From contig ML133409.1 in assembly GCA_003864495.1 (NCBI GenBank), positions 902,818 to 966,817 on the forward strand: a stretch of 64,000 nt of DNA, read 5' to 3'. This DNA comes from Nemopilema nomurai (Eukaryota; Cnidaria; Scyphozoa; Rhizostomeae; Rhizostomatidae). Numbering within the stretch: position 1 is the first letter of the stretch; each line of letters begins with the position of its first letter. Both the position numbers and the translations under genes were made by a program. The notes under the pieces were generated by a model, which saw nothing but the letters and a program-made list of their open reading frames with translations, did no database searches and had not been told where the DNA came from. Below, piece by piece: positions 1-13,700 of the stretch.

Positions 1-52
1 AGGCCTTTCGGCATAGCTGGGTGCGTTTTTCACCAGGCAAAAAACAAAATCC

Positions 53-127
53 GAAAGCACTAACTGAAGACACAGCCCTGGCTGAAAGCACTAACTGAAG
101 ACACAGCCCTGGCTGAAAGCTGAAGAC
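53..127. repeat. 31-bp tandem duplication
   Basis: Two perfect adjacent copies of a 31-bp unit (gaaagcactaactgaagaca and 11 further bases) at 53–83 and 84–114 are followed by a partial third copy. It is a simple local duplication; no function is evident. Confidence 0.85.
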
Positions 128-976
128 CTGTATCCGTATCTGTCGCAGTCAATCGGCAACAGGTGAAGAAATTCACTCATGGTTTTAGAGGCGCTGCCAA
201 CAAGCCTTGATAACCGAAGAAGAATACAAGCCGAACAACCACGAGCAACATGACAACGAACAATTTATGGGTATAGAAAAGGCGCAGTTGCGTGGAATCG
301 CTCCGTCATCTCGTTGAAGCGGACAGCAGTGGCAAAGCAGAAGAATAGCTTGCCAGCCTGCAGTTCAACCAGTTTCGTACCGTGGTTTGACCATTACGGT
401 AGAATGATTGTTAGGGGGAGGCAGTTGAAAACAGGTGATGGGACGTCAGAATGACCCAACATCGATACGATAGCCGATCGCAAGACTCGAAATAAACATG
501 TTAATTATTTATGAAACGTTGTAGACATTGATCTAGGCACGTTGAATTTAAAAGAGTTAGGGGAAGTTGAAACCCAGGTCACAAAACATGTAAGCACTTG
601 GCTGTGACGTCAGCAACTAAGGTCTATCGAGTATAAAAGAGTTGCTTCGGCCAGATGGAGTGGATGTCTAAAAGCCCAGGGATTATAAGAGGCCAGGAAA
701 AGGGTAGCTTCTCCTATGACTTGGCTAACTGTAGCAATGCCCATCTACATGGTTTACGACTGAATATGGACAACTATCTGGACTCAACTATTAAAGTTAA
801 AATCTCCTTGCCGACCAAAAAAAATAATGCGACAAACAGCATAACCAAACCAGATATGGCAAAACATCATACCATTCAGCTATGTCCAAATACCTTTTGT
901 GATTGCTTGATAATAAACAGATTAAACGCAATAGCTCACTTATGCAATAATTTTCTCAAGCGCCAGCAATAAAGAT
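128..976. other. Non-coding flank downstream of the VWC membrane-protein gene
   Basis: No recognisable gene. A 105-codon plus-strand reading frame at 655–972 begins about 20 bases after a TATAAAAG box near 633. Its product has no domain, signal peptide or repeat that I recognise and its composition looks like intergenic DNA, so I do not call it a gene. This stretch probably includes the 3' untranslated region of the minus-strand gene ending at 977, but I see no clear polyadenylation signal. Confidence 0.5.
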
Positions 977-2038
977 TCACTTGGCATTCGTGAGATTTGT
1001 ACCAAAATAGAAGTAAGAATCAGGCTTCAAACGGCCTAACATACCTTGTTCACTTGGAACGCACTCTGTCTGGACATTGCCACTGTATCTTTTGTACTTT
1101 CTTGTCCTCCGCCACACGACAATCATTAATATCACAATTATTAAAAAAGCAATTGATAATGACAGTATGACCGCCAATTGTTTTGTGTCGGAAATCGGCA
1201 AAGCTGCAAATACAAAGAGCATATTCAGAATTGCAAAAAGGCGGCTCTTATTTTCTTTCTTTATTGGGATTGAAATGGGGCGATATGGGAGAATGTTTAG
1301 GGTTAAACGCAAGTCTTTTGCGCTACCTACAGCTAGCTGCCTGCTTTGCGCTACCTAATAACATTTTACAGGGATAGAAAACCTGATGATCTCATTACTC
1401 CTCACATTAGAGCATCTGAAGTGAGAATTTCTTCTATTTAGAAGAGCAAACAGTGAACTGCAATTCAAGGGAACACAAGGGCCATGCAATGTGTAAAATC
1501 ACGTTTTTAAGAGTCTCATTAGAATAACCTACAGGTCAACAAAGACGGGGAGGCCGTCTACGCAGTCTACAGATTTGCACTAACAGCGTGGGTCACTTTA
1601 ATTGGAAAAATACCTTGATTCAAAACTAGAAATTTCTTTTACAAAAATTATAACATTTTGCTTGCGATGTCACAATAATCTTCATAAGATAACCCTCGTA
1701 ACCCTATTAAGTGCGCAACTTTAAACAATATGATGGAAAAGAAATAACTATCTTGAACCACCTTTTCCACGATATTTATAGATTTTTTAAGGCACTGCAC
1801 AAGCTTAGCAAAATTGTAAAATACTCACAATCTGGACAAGTGTATTCGCAGCATTTCCCTGGAACGGTTCTGTAGTTTTCGCATTTCGGTTTAATACACA
1901 TGACGTTGATGCAGCGACTGGTCTGGCCTCTTGCGCAGGTGCAATGGGAACAGCTATCAGCTGTCATAACAGTGAATGACTGTCCGATTCTGACAATATT
2001 CCCAGCATAGTCGCGACACGGTAAGTGCCTACCACTTG
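977..2038 (-). CDS. Type I membrane protein with VWC domain, last two exons (5' part not found)
   Basis: Two exons are supported. Exon 1829–2038 follows an acceptor reading AACAG and ends at a GTGAGT donor. It encodes about 70 residues with ten cysteines in the order of a von Willebrand factor C domain, including a CSHCTC motif and a closing GKCCEYTCP. Exon 977–1203 follows TTTGCAG and joins in phase (1 nt plus 2 nt). It encodes a short linker, a strongly hydrophobic segment of about 23 residues (VILSLSIAFLIIVILMIVVW), a basic stop-transfer WRRTRKYKR, and a cytoplasmic tail of about 40 residues ending in NLTNAK and a stop. The protein is therefore probably a single-pass surface protein with an extracellular cysteine-rich module; VWC domains often bind BMP-type ligands or matrix. 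The exon entering at 2038 needs an upstream exon ending in phase 1, which I could not find, so the signal peptide and any other ectodomain modules are missing. DGCR2 also combines VWC with a membrane segment, but the tail does not look alike and I assign no symbol. Confidence 0.72.
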
Positions 2039-4612
2039 CTGTTCAAAAGAGAAATGCAAACCATTAACAAGAGACCATCATCCTGCGTTGGTACAAGCTA
2101 TAGCGATTCAGTGTGGAACACGCCGAGCGTGGTTCAACAATGAAGAATTTTAATCAAAAACATAAGTGAAGAACAATCATTAAAGAGGAGGAGAATGTTA
2201 TATGCAACACACACACAGGTTAACTGTACGTTTAACGTTGGACGTTGGCACAGAATTGCGATATACTTAAAACATGGCAGGATTATAACATGTGTTTGAA
2301 AAAACAGAAACCTAGATATAAATCAAGCTTTCTCTTGATATTTACAAGGATAGAGGGAGGACATTCCTGTCTACTACAGTACTCGATGTTGATATACTGA
2401 AATAATTGCGAAAGACGTCTCTACCCGTTAATCAGTAAATAATGGAACAGGGAAGACCAGAGAAGCGAGCTGGTTCATATCACGTCTATATGACGAGCTG
2501 GTTCACCCCCAATACTTAACAAGTCACGCTTGGTTGAAGGGTTGTGTGCAATTTCACCTTCTCAGCACACGTTTTTGCGAGGTAAACTTTGCATCGACGA
2601 ATTCCTGGCTTACGTATGAAAAACGTGCAGATGGAGGCTGATATCTACCGCACCAGATATCACTCAGTGTGAAACGTTGTTCACGGTAATACCAGAAATT
2701 AACCGGGCATTGTCTGTAAACGCTACTTTGGAGAACTCAAATCAAACAAAATCGAGAAACAAAACAAATCGAGCTTTTGTTGCTTGTGTATATGCAGTCA
2801 TTGACAAACAGAATGTAAAGTAGGATGTCTCTAGGAAAGCCAAACGCTAGTAGGAAAAGGAACCAATAACAACGAATTTGCTTGCGGAAATTTTTGTTAC
2901 TATACATACAAGTAGAAAGGCCAAAAGGAAAAAAATAGGAAGAGGAAGGATACCTTTAGATTTTAAATCTTCAAGACGTGCATTGTAGCTTACAAAAGAT
3001 GCTCAGAGACAGTTTAGACTAGTTAACCATATCAAGTCCAAGTTTTTATAAATACTTATGAATATCTTGCACAAACAAAACAACATCGTATGAAACAAAG
3101 AAATAGTTGGCCTGCAAAGCAGAAAAGATCGCTGTCTTTTAATAACGCATTGTGTATTCAACTGATTCTAAATTTTGTGGCTTGATTCTCAATCTGTAAT
3201 ATAAAAGATATCTTTTTCGGTTCTATACAAAGTTAAAAATCCGACATATCACAAGAGGCTTTCAAGCCTAAAGATGAGAAAGAAATGACATCAGTTTACA
3301 TAATCACCTGCAACTGATATAAAACCCATAAGACCATTTACAGTACTTAAATCTGCGACCTTCTGATGATCTGTCCCAGCATTAGTCATCTCGGGATTTT
3401 CATGGTCATTCTTGAGCGAAAGCAGGCATGCACATTTCCTAATCAAAACGTGTTCTGCATTTAACTATACGTTTTCTTCACGGCAAAATGGTTATCTAAG
3501 GTAATTAAAGTCACATCTTTGGCCCATGTGTGACAACTTAGCGAATCCTGAACACATTTTATTGCCGACTTTGATGGTTCGTCGAGACCTTAACCTTCTT
3601 TCCGTGACTTCGCCAATAATGTCGCAAGCAGCCTCCGCTCTACGCCAAAGTGGTTTTGTAAGAAGACAAGCAGGAAAGAACATTAGGGACGTGAACACTG
3701 TTATGTGCTCAAAAGTTAATCTTTTACAGAAAAGTTCACCCTTGCGCAGATAAGGAGGACTTTCCCACGCCGATTCTGACCGCACGATTCTCTCAAATCA
3801 ATTTGCTTTTTCAAGGCTTAAAAATGATTTCATTTCACTACAAATACCCCGTATTAAACAACATCTGTTTTCCGGGGGTGAATAACCGTTCTCTCTTACA
3901 AATGAAAACAAGCTGGAAAGTTGTATCGTTTTTTGATGACTCAGGAGTTGAGGGGATTCTGACCCTGGAACGCTAAAACATAGCTGCAATCAGCGTTGTC
4001 ATCGTTTCCTTCATAATTGTGAAGCAGAGAGAAAAAAGGAAAGCATTGTTGAAGAGATCACGAAACCAGGGGAGTGGTTTTAATGAGATAAAAAAGATAT
4101 TGCAGATACTCTAATTTATTTCACAAGGTCATGGAGAGTTATCCTGATTTTTCTTGCCTCGCAGCTAAGCCTAACCATCATTCCGGAACTCTACATACGT
4201 AGTACAATCGCTCTGTACCGAAGTATCACAGGCGAGACGAAAAGTATTGGAACATCAAATTATTCCCAAAGAAGTATTTACTTCTACAAGTCATGTGTAA
4301 CGTGACGTAAGTAACAGGCCACGAATCGTCACCAGTTTACTCCTTGGGTTAAAACACCTTTGCTTGCTAGCAAGAGTCCCCAAAGTAACGCCACCCACCC
4401 CCTTGCTTCTATTGCCACTTGCAAGCGTTAACAATGCAGCCCGTCGACCAACATGATTGGAGTCCCTGCTAATGCAGCTACGAAGATAACAATTTCACTA
4501 CAGTACAATGAACAATGTTAAGTGGAAAACAGACGCTTGGCAGCAAAATAGGCACGATGCAAGAATTTTCTTTGCAAAACTGCTTTCTTTATGTACATCA
4601 ACGTTGGCACTA
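2039..4612. other. AT-rich stretch without recognisable gene
   Basis: It should contain upstream introns and perhaps exons of the minus-strand VWC membrane protein, but no cysteine-rich exon with matching phase was found. The 97-codon minus-strand frame at 3492–3785 has no recognisable features. Confidence 0.4.
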
Positions 4613-4717
4613 GCAGAATCCAAGAAAATTGACGGCTCCACGGCTGGGAGCCAAAGTAAGGTTTTCCCTGTGAGTGTCAAATTTGAGGAACGTTTATGAG
4701 TAGTTTTCATTACAAAC
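4613..4717 (+). repeat. Dispersed repeat, copy A (second copy inverted at 49223–49328)
   Basis: About 105 bp align at roughly 80% identity by eye with the reverse complement of 49223–49328. The best-conserved core reads GACGGCTC(C/A)ACGGCTGGGAGC. Read on the plus strand, both copies give a similar peptide containing KIDGSTAGS, suggesting that the core was once coding or belongs to a mobile element. No terminal repeats or target duplications were recognised. Confidence 0.7.
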
Positions 4718-7700
4718 AATGAAAGGGATTGTAAGAAAACAATTTTGAGTTCCTAATGAGGAAGATCTGAGTTATAAAATTGCAGCCGGAGCAAGATTGT
4801 AACTTTTTCTGGACAATGGGCCCCAGGACAACTATCCTCCATTTTTTAAGCCATCAAAAAAGCTCCAAAACTAGACAGGAGGATGAAATTAGTACCAAGG
4901 TTTCAATAGAAATGGGGGGTGCCTGCTGCAGACATCAAAATAAATGTTCTGTTCTTCAGTGGGGTAAAGACTTAAGACTGGTCACCTTTTTACTTGAAAG
5001 GTTTACACAAGACGATATTGCAAATATATCAAAATGAAGGCTATTCAAGAGGTGATATTATAGGCCATACCTATTTTTTTTAAATGTGAGAAACAACCAA
5101 TCTGAGACACAGTACATATCGCAGCGATTCATGCGTCCGACTGTTGAGATACTGGGCCCAGAACATCAAACATCTTACTCAAGATTCAGGAAAATTGAAA
5201 TAACTTTTGTAAAGTTCCCACGATAGAAAAACTTTGGTGGCTGTGTGTTGTATACAGCAAACAAGAGCACATTCGGAGGAGGGATTCTTAATGTGAGCGA
5301 GTGATCAGAAATACGAACAACTGCAACAACCACAACCTAATATTGTTATCGTACTTAGTCAGTGAAAATTGGAAGGGAGTATCAGTGCCAATATGACAGA
5401 ATTTGCAGTGATCAATTTACCAGATACAATCTGCATTTGTGCAAACATTGTCTTTACTTCATGTTGTATACATGGAACTCCTGAATTACTCCCCTAAGTA
5501 GAATTGCAACATTGTGGGTAGATGCCACTTCGATATTCCATAGTCACATGTCACTGTATTCGAATACAGAACGACTACGTTGGCGTTGAACGATAACCTT
5601 ACATCAGCCTATGTGACTACCCGAGTATACCAAAACAAGGTTTAGAAAGTGCATTTGCTTTCTAAAACGAGTCCCTGTTTACAGTCGCGCTCTAACTGCA
5701 CGGTTGTCTCTGAAACCCATAGTGCATTGAAACGTAGACTGGGTCGTGTCACTTTTCATAAAGGGAGATTATCATGCGTAACCTACGGATAAGCTGGGAT
5801 AAATATGAAACGATACGGTCCAAAAGCGACTTTCACGCTCAACGGGAGATGACTGTCATCTACAAAAGCTAGAGAAAACACCAGATGGCAAATAAACGGG
5901 GGCAAAATTGAGCCCCACATCTTTCCAACCGACCCAGCATACTTGAAAATTGCTGGGTCACAATAAATAGGCCAGGGTCATTTGGGTCCATCGCTTAATT
6001 CAATATTACTTTTGGAAAACCAGCGCCAGAATGGCGAAATCCATGCATAGACACAAAAAACCTTTCAAATCCATCTAGATAGATATCTCTTATGTTGCGA
6101 TAACAATAATTCATAGCCCTACAAATCTATTTTGATCGTTCAATGCAAATTGTTACAGTTTAAACTCAGAACTTCGGCAATGAAAGCTTCTTTCTAAAAA
6201 TAATTCATACTCAGCGGTTTGTTTTTGGAAGCCCAACAATTCTCTTCACCACTACTGGGTGTTTCTAATTTGCAGGATTACCTTTGAAACAGTGACTTGG
6301 TAAATACCAAAACAATGATGGGTGGCCACTTTTTCGTGAATTCATCAACTGAATGGAAATATAAAACTGTTGCAGGTATATTCCCTGCAGCTTTGTCAAA
6401 TAGTGGGCTCGCAATTTTTTCAAAGCTTTCTGTCAAAACTTTCGTCTACTTCCATAGCATTAAATCTATTCGAATCTTCTTTGCAAATCACATTTTTCTT
6501 TCCAGAAAATTATCAATAAACTTCCAAGATTAACTGTTCGATAAAATTGGTCAAAATTGTAAAACTGTAAATACATTGAGGTTTTAAATAGTCAGATGAC
6601 TTGCAGGCTAGAAAAGTTTGGCTAGAGAATTTTGTGTAGAAGCCACATTTGATCTTTGAAATTCATTTACATGGGAATTATAACAATGTCGCAAGTCAAA
6701 GTTCTCGTCATTTAAATCACAAAATCATACCTCTGAAATTTTGATTCTTGTACAAGGCCATTGAAAAAGACAAAAGCAGAAGAATCCAGGGTCTGCATAA
6801 ACTGTCTGGTGGTACGACAAACTCCTCCAAAAATAGTTGATTATTGGGAGAATCTTTTCAAAATCGCGACCAACTCATTCTCTCGACTCGATTATAATTT
6901 CAGACATCTCGCAGGTGCATCCTTTCAAAGAAACTCTAATCGATCAATACTTTGTTGTATTTTTTCGCAAGTAAAAGTCCATTAGCATTGTCCGCACGCA
7001 ACCGTAAACTTTTATGATGCTGTTTCAAATGTCTTTTTCATTTGTCATAAATCTTATGCAGGATAAAACACTGAGGCAGCAACCCCCGTCGACGATAAAC
7101 TACAAAGCAGTCAGAATCCACTTCCCTTTGGACACGAACTTGAATGCGGTCCCCGGAATGCAACGCAAATCATCCGGAAAAAGGAGGCCGGTGAAATATG
7201 ACGGAGGTTTTCCTCCCAATTGCAGGTGTTTCATTATGAATTTTGACGAGAAACATTCTTCCGATCAAAATAATCTTTCAACCAAAGCCGGGGGCTTGCA
7301 GGAAAGCATGACGTATATCAAAAGAAACTGTTGTTGTTGCAGGCCGACTTTGAGCTCTTGTTACTGGGAGACTGCTAGTCTAAAATTAATACTTGATGGA
7401 ACTGTTGCTATAGAGAACGCGAAAATAGCTTTGCACCATGACGCAACCTATTCAAGTGCTCGCTGTTCGACCATTGAAAGCACTATCCTTGGGCTTAGTC
7501 ATGCACCGCAATAGCCGGCGAAGCAACGGCGAATGAAGCATTGGACACTCGAAGCAATTGAGGCAGTAGGCTGAGTGCTTTTATAGGAAGCAAATTGGTG
7601 AACCAGGCGATGGGTGCTGTAAACAGATTCAGGTCGTTTGCCAACGATTAAACAAATTTTCAAAAAACTCTTTGCGCCGAAGGGTTGAGCCGCTGGCAAA

Positions 7701-10700
7701 CGTAAAAGGCTCAAAAAGTTGGATTGCTAACGTCGGCCTAGCCTGAGATTTATAGAGTGGGGGAGAAGATACTGAGTATTGGGAATTTCACAACAGGTGC
7801 CATGGTTGGCTGAATGACTTCCATTAGCACTAATGTACACTACTTATTGTGCCAATAATGATCTCGTCTTCGAAATTGCAAATAAAATTAGGGGAAATTT
7901 AAGAAAAAGGACTGGCAAGACGAAGTGAGAGGGTGGGGAAGATCATACTATTCTCACAAGGTGGAAACAATATTCAATAAAAAGTTGTTATATTCGTTAC
8001 AACATAAAGTTATTCATTGGCAGGCAATGCATACGCATTCGTCAAATCTGGCTCCCGATCTCGCTCCTCCGCAGCACAAAAGCATGAAGGAGAGCTTACT
8101 GCATCTCACTGTTTACTAAGCAGCATGTCGCTGCTTTCAAATGAAAACCCCAAAACGATACGACCAGTACGGCATATTTTAGCTTTTTCACATATCACTA
8201 TAATATAGCTCACGTATAGTTCCCAAATAACGGTTTTTTCAACTGGCTCGCAGATTTGATGACGTCAGTTAAGCACTCTGTCCAGGCCGTTGAATAACTG
8301 AAGAGTCGTTCTCAGTTTCTTCTCAAGTCACAAAACAACAAACACACTACAATTTGTTCTTAATTTCTGATTGGTTACATGGAAATGTCTTCAAAACCGT
8401 TTCCAGTTGTATACAACTGGGGGATGGTAACATACACAAGTAGGTATGGCCCTGAACAGACTGAACGCCCAAACACTCTAAAAAACCTGGATTGCATACA
8501 GTAAGCAGAGCCTTCTAACACCTGAACGAAAGAAAATCAATAAATACCCCTATTGCAGTCATGTTATTTGAAGGGTGACAAAGGCCGACGCCCCCTTGTT
8601 TAGCGAAATTGTTAATGGAATGGCGTGCATACACAAGGCGAAGGTGGTCCGTCTTGCCCTGTAGGCTGAATGATAATGCATTTAGCAGCTCAGCATTCTC
8701 TTACGAAATTGTTTAATGATGACGTAAAGAAATTCTCACGAGACATGATAAATTTTAAACAAAGAAAAGTGCGTTGTGAAAAAGGACGCTCAATTCTGAG
8801 AAAAGTAGTGCCACCAGAAATCCACCAACTCTAACAAGCACTGGGAAAGTAACAAATAAATTTCGATGTTTCATATCGCAGATGTGACGCCACTCAAAGG
8901 TTTTTTATCGGCATTTATCAAAGATATTGTAAAAATGCATTTTTCTTCCTTTGCATCGCTAAGGTAGAATTTGTGATCCACTTTGAAATGAGTAAGAATA
9001 TAACACAATGCAAAACATTGTTATAGTGCCTGAGATCGACTGATGTTATTAAAAAAATTCGCCTGATTTAAAGAATTGAAAACATGACAAAGAAACTAAA
9101 AGTAAGTCAATCAAACTTAGGGAGGGATTATAGGTTTGAGGTCTATCATTAACAAAAAACAGATATGATCGTGTAGCTTTGAAATAAAGCTCTCATGAGT
9201 AACATATGCAGCACCGTTTTTAATCGATGGTGGCTGATCTCAAAGAATGTGGACATGACATCACGGGAGGGAGGACCGTCGTTAACATTTCTTGAAAAAG
9301 TGTTAGCATAATGGAAAAATAACAATAGATGACTTGGAGATAATCTATTGAAATGTGGTTGGTGATACCATTTCCATCACACAAAATAATATAACTGCTA
9401 GATATTGATAAAGTAATGATATTACCTACTACAAGAGGAGAGATGAAAAAGGTACAAAAATTATGAGCTACATAACGTTGAAAGTTCTTATAAAAGAAAT
9501 TCGACATTCAATTAACTAGAAATTCGAAAGACCACTATTTTGTCTGGTTAATGTAAAATTATAGCACAAAATATAGAGGAAACGGCAGAATTTGGGTTGC
9601 TTAATACTGGAAGCAGGTTTAGAGCTGCAATGAGGAAAGCAAGAAATTTTGCAGAGCCTAGAATATTTTGCATGGAAAATGTTTACGACGAATTGACTGG
9701 CTGCTGGTACAAAGGAGGGGCCTAGCTATTTGGAGAGGCGGCTTGAATAATGTGTTAATATTTTAAAAAGCTTATATACTTTCAAAAATGCGAAGCACGC
9801 TGAATCGAATATGCCATGTGGATATTGACCAGTCAGCAAGTAGCCTTTGGTGGGCCAGGAAGAAGATTAAATGCTATGAGATAAACGTTATTGTCTGGTG
9901 CAGAATCATTTATTCCAAGAAAAGGGTGCGCGGCGAATAGTATAATTTAAAAAATGGAGGCTAAAATCTAGTAGGCCTAATTAACAAATTTTGACTTCAA
10001 AATGCAGAAAAACAGAACTGAAGTTCATAAGAAATAAGTGGTGCATTGTTGTTAGGACCTGTTTAAATAAAACAATAGAAAAATACCAACGCGCCGAGCT
10101 AGGTCGGGGCTAAGCCGTCTTTAGCAATGAATACTCCTTTTTCGAAAGGAAATATTGACAGAAAAAAGGGTTTCTGAAGTCGGAAGAACAACATCAAGGC
10201 CATGCAACGAACCAGCACAGGCGCAAATCTTACAGCATGGACAGCTGAAAGTGTTAACGAGAAGATGGACTTATAAACAGGATTCCCTTGCGAAATGAAA
10301 GGGCAACGGCGTTGAGAAGCCTTGAGAATGTTGGAATAAAACAAAAAGGCCTAAACAAAAAACATAAACACAGTTTTATTCAAGCAACAGGTAGAAATTC
10401 AAAGCTTTATTGTGTTCTGTAGCAAAGGAAAAATTCTCATAACATATAGCAATGTTTACACTATTTAGAAACACAAGTTGAAAAACGGATGGCTGAAATG
10501 AATGAGTTATCAGCGATTTTGCAGGATAGTATGATGAAGAAAATAAATTGTTTGTGTTGAAGAAGCAACAAGCAAACAATGAATGGTGTCTTTGACACCC
10601 GCCAGCGACCATGGGAAGTGCAGCACGGCCACTGCAATGACTGAGAGGTAATTGGCTGAAATGGGATCACGTGTGTTGAATGGAAAATAGGCTTGGTCGG

Positions 10701-13700
10701 GTAATTAGAGAAGCTTGAGTCTGTTGGACATCAGAAGCACATGAGAACTCTAGTTAGGGCCATCAAAGGGTAAAGAGTGTGATTCAGCAATTGCCAATGG
10801 TGATATAGATAAACTATGAAACCAATACAATAAATGTCCTTGTCTGGAACTCCTCTGAGCGCCAACATCATAATTTTTTTCTCATTCAAAGGAAAATTCG
10901 GGTCGACACTCATGCCAATGACTAGAGAAAAGTGATTTTGCACAATGCACAGCACGTTGGTCATGGCAGCTTGTAGGGGGTCACTTAAAAAAGACTGCAA
11001 GAGTATTAAAAACGAAAGCCTTCGCAGGGCCTCGTTCAATGCATTGCATTGTCATATTCAATGTCATCACTGGTCCTTATTGGTCGTGTCAATCAGATAT
11101 CCAGAGACAAAATAATGACAGAATTCTTATGCAACCTATTCTTAGCTAAACTGGTTGAATTGGCTGCAAAACATTGGATGTCAAAAAGCGGGGAGTCTTT
11201 TTTGGGGATAGTTCAAGCTTCATGAAAAACAGGTTATCATTGGCAAAAACGCTTGTGCCATTTAAAAATTAAATGTAAAACATAGATGCAGTGTTGTGGT
11301 GTTGAGCAGGGAAGGGGAACGGAGGTCGGAAGGTAAGCTAACGCCAATACAGTTCACTAAACACAATTTTCAAAAAAATTAAGGGAATATGAGAATGTTT
11401 GCAGGTGAGATCCTTCAAACAGATCAAAGTTCATTTTGCAAGGTGATCTTCTGGTAAATGTCAGGAGTCATCCTTATGCTACTGAAACCATTATGTGCCA
11501 AACGTTGTAAGCCTTAAAATATTGGTTAGCAAATATCCACGAAAAAAAGCTAATTAACTTCGGAAAACATCTAAGGATGCCTTTTAAAATAATGCTTGAA
11601 CTAGCAAAAAGAAGAATTAGAAAAATTTTCTCACACATAATGCAATTCGTCCTAGTGGGAGGGCATTGACATTAGGAATCAAAACAGATGCACCAAAAAA
11701 ATCCGTGTGGATATCAACAACAAACTGGGTTGACAAAAATTAATCTTTCGTTAATGAGAACACCCCCACTATCGACGTGAAAACCTCAGAGCACGGTATA
11801 TGTTTCTAGTCTTTTCGGCAAAAGAACGTCAACAACGATGAAGAATTGGTTGGGTTGTTTTTATCCGTTGTGCAATGAAACGTAGCAATAAAGAGTATGT
11901 ATGGTAAACAGCGAAATGCCTAAAGATCCAACCATTTTCTATCCATATAAGCAGATTTATTCTCCACAAATAAGCCTAATAGTCAGTAACGTAAACCCCA
12001 ACTACAGCGAAGAAATTCTGTACATTCCACTGGAGGGTTTACGCTCCAACGTTGAGAACAAAAACACGAAGTAGAAATATTTAGAGGTGATTAGACATTC
12101 CGCACTGACGGAGTTTTGTTTTACCGTAAGATAGAAATATTTTTCAATCAGGAAATGGCGGACCGAGGTGATTACTCATAGAAAGGTGATAATATTTCAT
12201 GTGACGAATTAAAAATTTCTTAGGGGGTTTAAACTGATTTGGTCACTGCAAATTGCTTTAACAAATCGTAACGGAGCAGTTGATTAAACATCTGCTTAAA
12301 TACAGATCGAAGGCAAACAAATACTTATGCATATGCTTGTGAGATGGCAAAGCTGCCTTCCCACTTCTAGCTTGCTAATTAGCCTTTGCAGAGCCTAAGG
12401 GCTGTATTCATTGTTCGTTAGCAATACCCTGCCACCTGTAAAATAGCTTATGGGTCTAATCACACACGGAGAAACCTGCACAACTAAAGTTGGTTTTCAA
12501 GACAATTCGAGCCTGGTAATCAAGCGATGCCTTTGCGAACTTGACAGCCTCCAAGTGACAGGGCATACATTGTATCGAAATGTACTAAAACGAATTGCAA
12601 AAGGATTCGTTCCAAAGATGGATTTCTAAGACATAAGGTCTTTGGAGTAACAATTTCATTTACGCAGTTGTTAAACATTTGTTGCTTGAAAAAGATTAAA
12701 ATCACCAAATGAGCCAAATGATATAGAAAGGAAGGAATAACTTCTCTGGAATAACTTCTTCAAAAGTATGATAAGTGCCTCACTCAGAGCGGGAGAGAGG
12801 GGGCAGATTGGGGCAAATTGCCCGACGGGCCTTACTGTCTAGAGGCCTCCCAATCCTCTTTGTGGCCCTGGCCTCACTTTAGCTATTAAAGGGGAGTGAT
12901 AGAATCGGTATGTATATAGGTCCCTATATAGAGAAAAAGAGACCTTGCCGTTGCTTCGCAGATACAGCTACAAGACAGCTATATTTACCCCATTACCCAT
13001 AGAAAGGGTGGGGCAAGACGAGAAGATTCGTATATCACAGCTGCATTGAATAACGATGAAAAGATATTTGGTACCAAATGTGGAAAAAAGCTGCTGTAAG
13101 CAGAGTCTCATTCGATAACCGTTAACGACATCAACACAGGTGCACACGAAATGTTTGCAGTAAGGTAAATAAAACAAAATAAAATAAAACAACTCAAACA
13201 AAATGTGCAGTTCACTATCAGAAACAATGGCGAAAGAAAAGTTGGCTATTGACCGAAGATAAAACACTGCACTACACTACACAAAGTTCTAGACACAGAA
13301 AGTCATCAACGATAAATTTCTACAACTTGCCGATTCAAAAATGATTTGGCTTGACATGAAACTGTGTTTTGCAACCAAAAACTGGAGTAAATATCATTGC
13401 ACTGACCTGGTGATTGAAATGCGGGGGTTGAATTAATCCTGAAACTCTGATTCATGGGTACGAAAATTCACTTGCCGTATCATGTCATCCTGCAAGGGAA
13501 ACAAATATTTCAAAACTTAAAGCATTACAGTGTTGGTTGATGCACGCTGATCTTGCTGGGCTAAAATGAAAAGCCAAAAATTTATCACCGCCGGCCAAAG
13601 AATTTATGGTGGAAAACAGTTACCGAATCATCATTCAACTACTTTAACGAACCCGTATATTTTTGTGTTAGCAAGATACGTTTGCTATACTTTATTATCA

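Noticed and set aside
655..972. Plus-strand 105-codon frame after a TATAAAAG box
   Set aside because: The box is only about 20 bases from the ATG and the product resembles no protein family; likely chance.
9220..11039. Minus-strand frames of 69–102 codons
   Set aside because: Hydrophobic, Phe/Leu/Ser-rich translations of AT-rich DNA without conserved motifs or paired splice sites.
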